From positions 1-17,390 of the forward strand of contig JADNRX010000953.1 of the NCBI GenBank assembly GCA_015501595.1: 17,390 bases of DNA, given 5' to 3'. Origin of the DNA: Hymenopellis radicata (Eukaryota; Basidiomycota; Agaricomycetes; Agaricales; Physalacriaceae). Below the pieces are notes generated by a model that did no database searches, was not told the DNA's origin, and saw only the letters and a program-made list of their open reading frames with translations. Both the position numbers and the translations under genes were made by a program. How positions within the stretch are numbered: position 1 is the stretch's first letter; each line of letters opens with the position of its first letter. Positions 17,372 through 17,390 of the stretch are shown piece by piece.

Positions 17372-17390
17372 CTTAACCAGGTAGAAAATA

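Overview
The window looks like a nuclear segment from an Agaricomycete basidiomycete, probably a wood- or litter-decay fungus. The evidence is many 46-56 nt introns with GT(A/G)xGT donors and CTRAY-type branch sites, a glyoxal-oxidase-type copper radical oxidase, and a local expansion of F-box genes. No RNA genes, CRISPR arrays or recognisable transposase or reverse transcriptase were seen.

Layout. 1-2.5 kb is gene-poor and degenerate: a possible core promoter for a gene off the left edge, a doubtful decayed ORF, and a clear frameshifted remnant of an F-box gene. 2502-4002 (+) is an intact ten-exon zinc-independent MDR alcohol dehydrogenase/quinone oxidoreductase of 345 aa. 4996-8275 (+) is a nine-exon secreted copper radical oxidase of 961 aa. 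All active-site residues are present. 8.3-9.6 kb holds the end of an unknown plus-strand gene, an F-box 3'-end remnant, and a frameshifted copy of a YwqG/DUF1963-like gene. 9940-10722 (-) is an unrecognised proline-rich and charged ORF. 10.7-12.1 kb is mostly non-coding. 12156-13784 (+) is an intact F-box gene. 14339-15194 (+) is the second YwqG/DUF1963-like copy, intact except near its C-terminus. 15495-17313 (-) is a second full-length F-box gene with one frameshift.

The standout is the copper radical oxidase. A 390-residue insertion (6891-8060) sits 24 residues after the copper-ligand His493, inside the C-terminal domain. It consists of 13 tandem units of 25-37 residues made almost only of R, G, D and E. 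Every unit starts with AED or SED and ends in KR or RR. Lysine occurs nowhere else in the insertion, and paired basic residues occur only at unit ends. This is the layout of a kexin-processed repeat peptide precursor, placed inside a secreted oxidase. Complete cleavage would release 13 peptides and leave a two-chain enzyme. That processing is inference; the repeat layout and the conserved catalytic residues are read directly.

The rest of the window shows recent local duplication and decay. Two about 0.95 kb copies of the DUF1963-like gene carry different frame breaks, and a segment covering a convergent gene end is also present twice. F-box sequences occur four times, two near full length and two remnants. 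The dehydrogenase and the oxidase are neighbours on one strand and could share aldehyde/alcohol metabolism, but nothing in the sequence proves a link.
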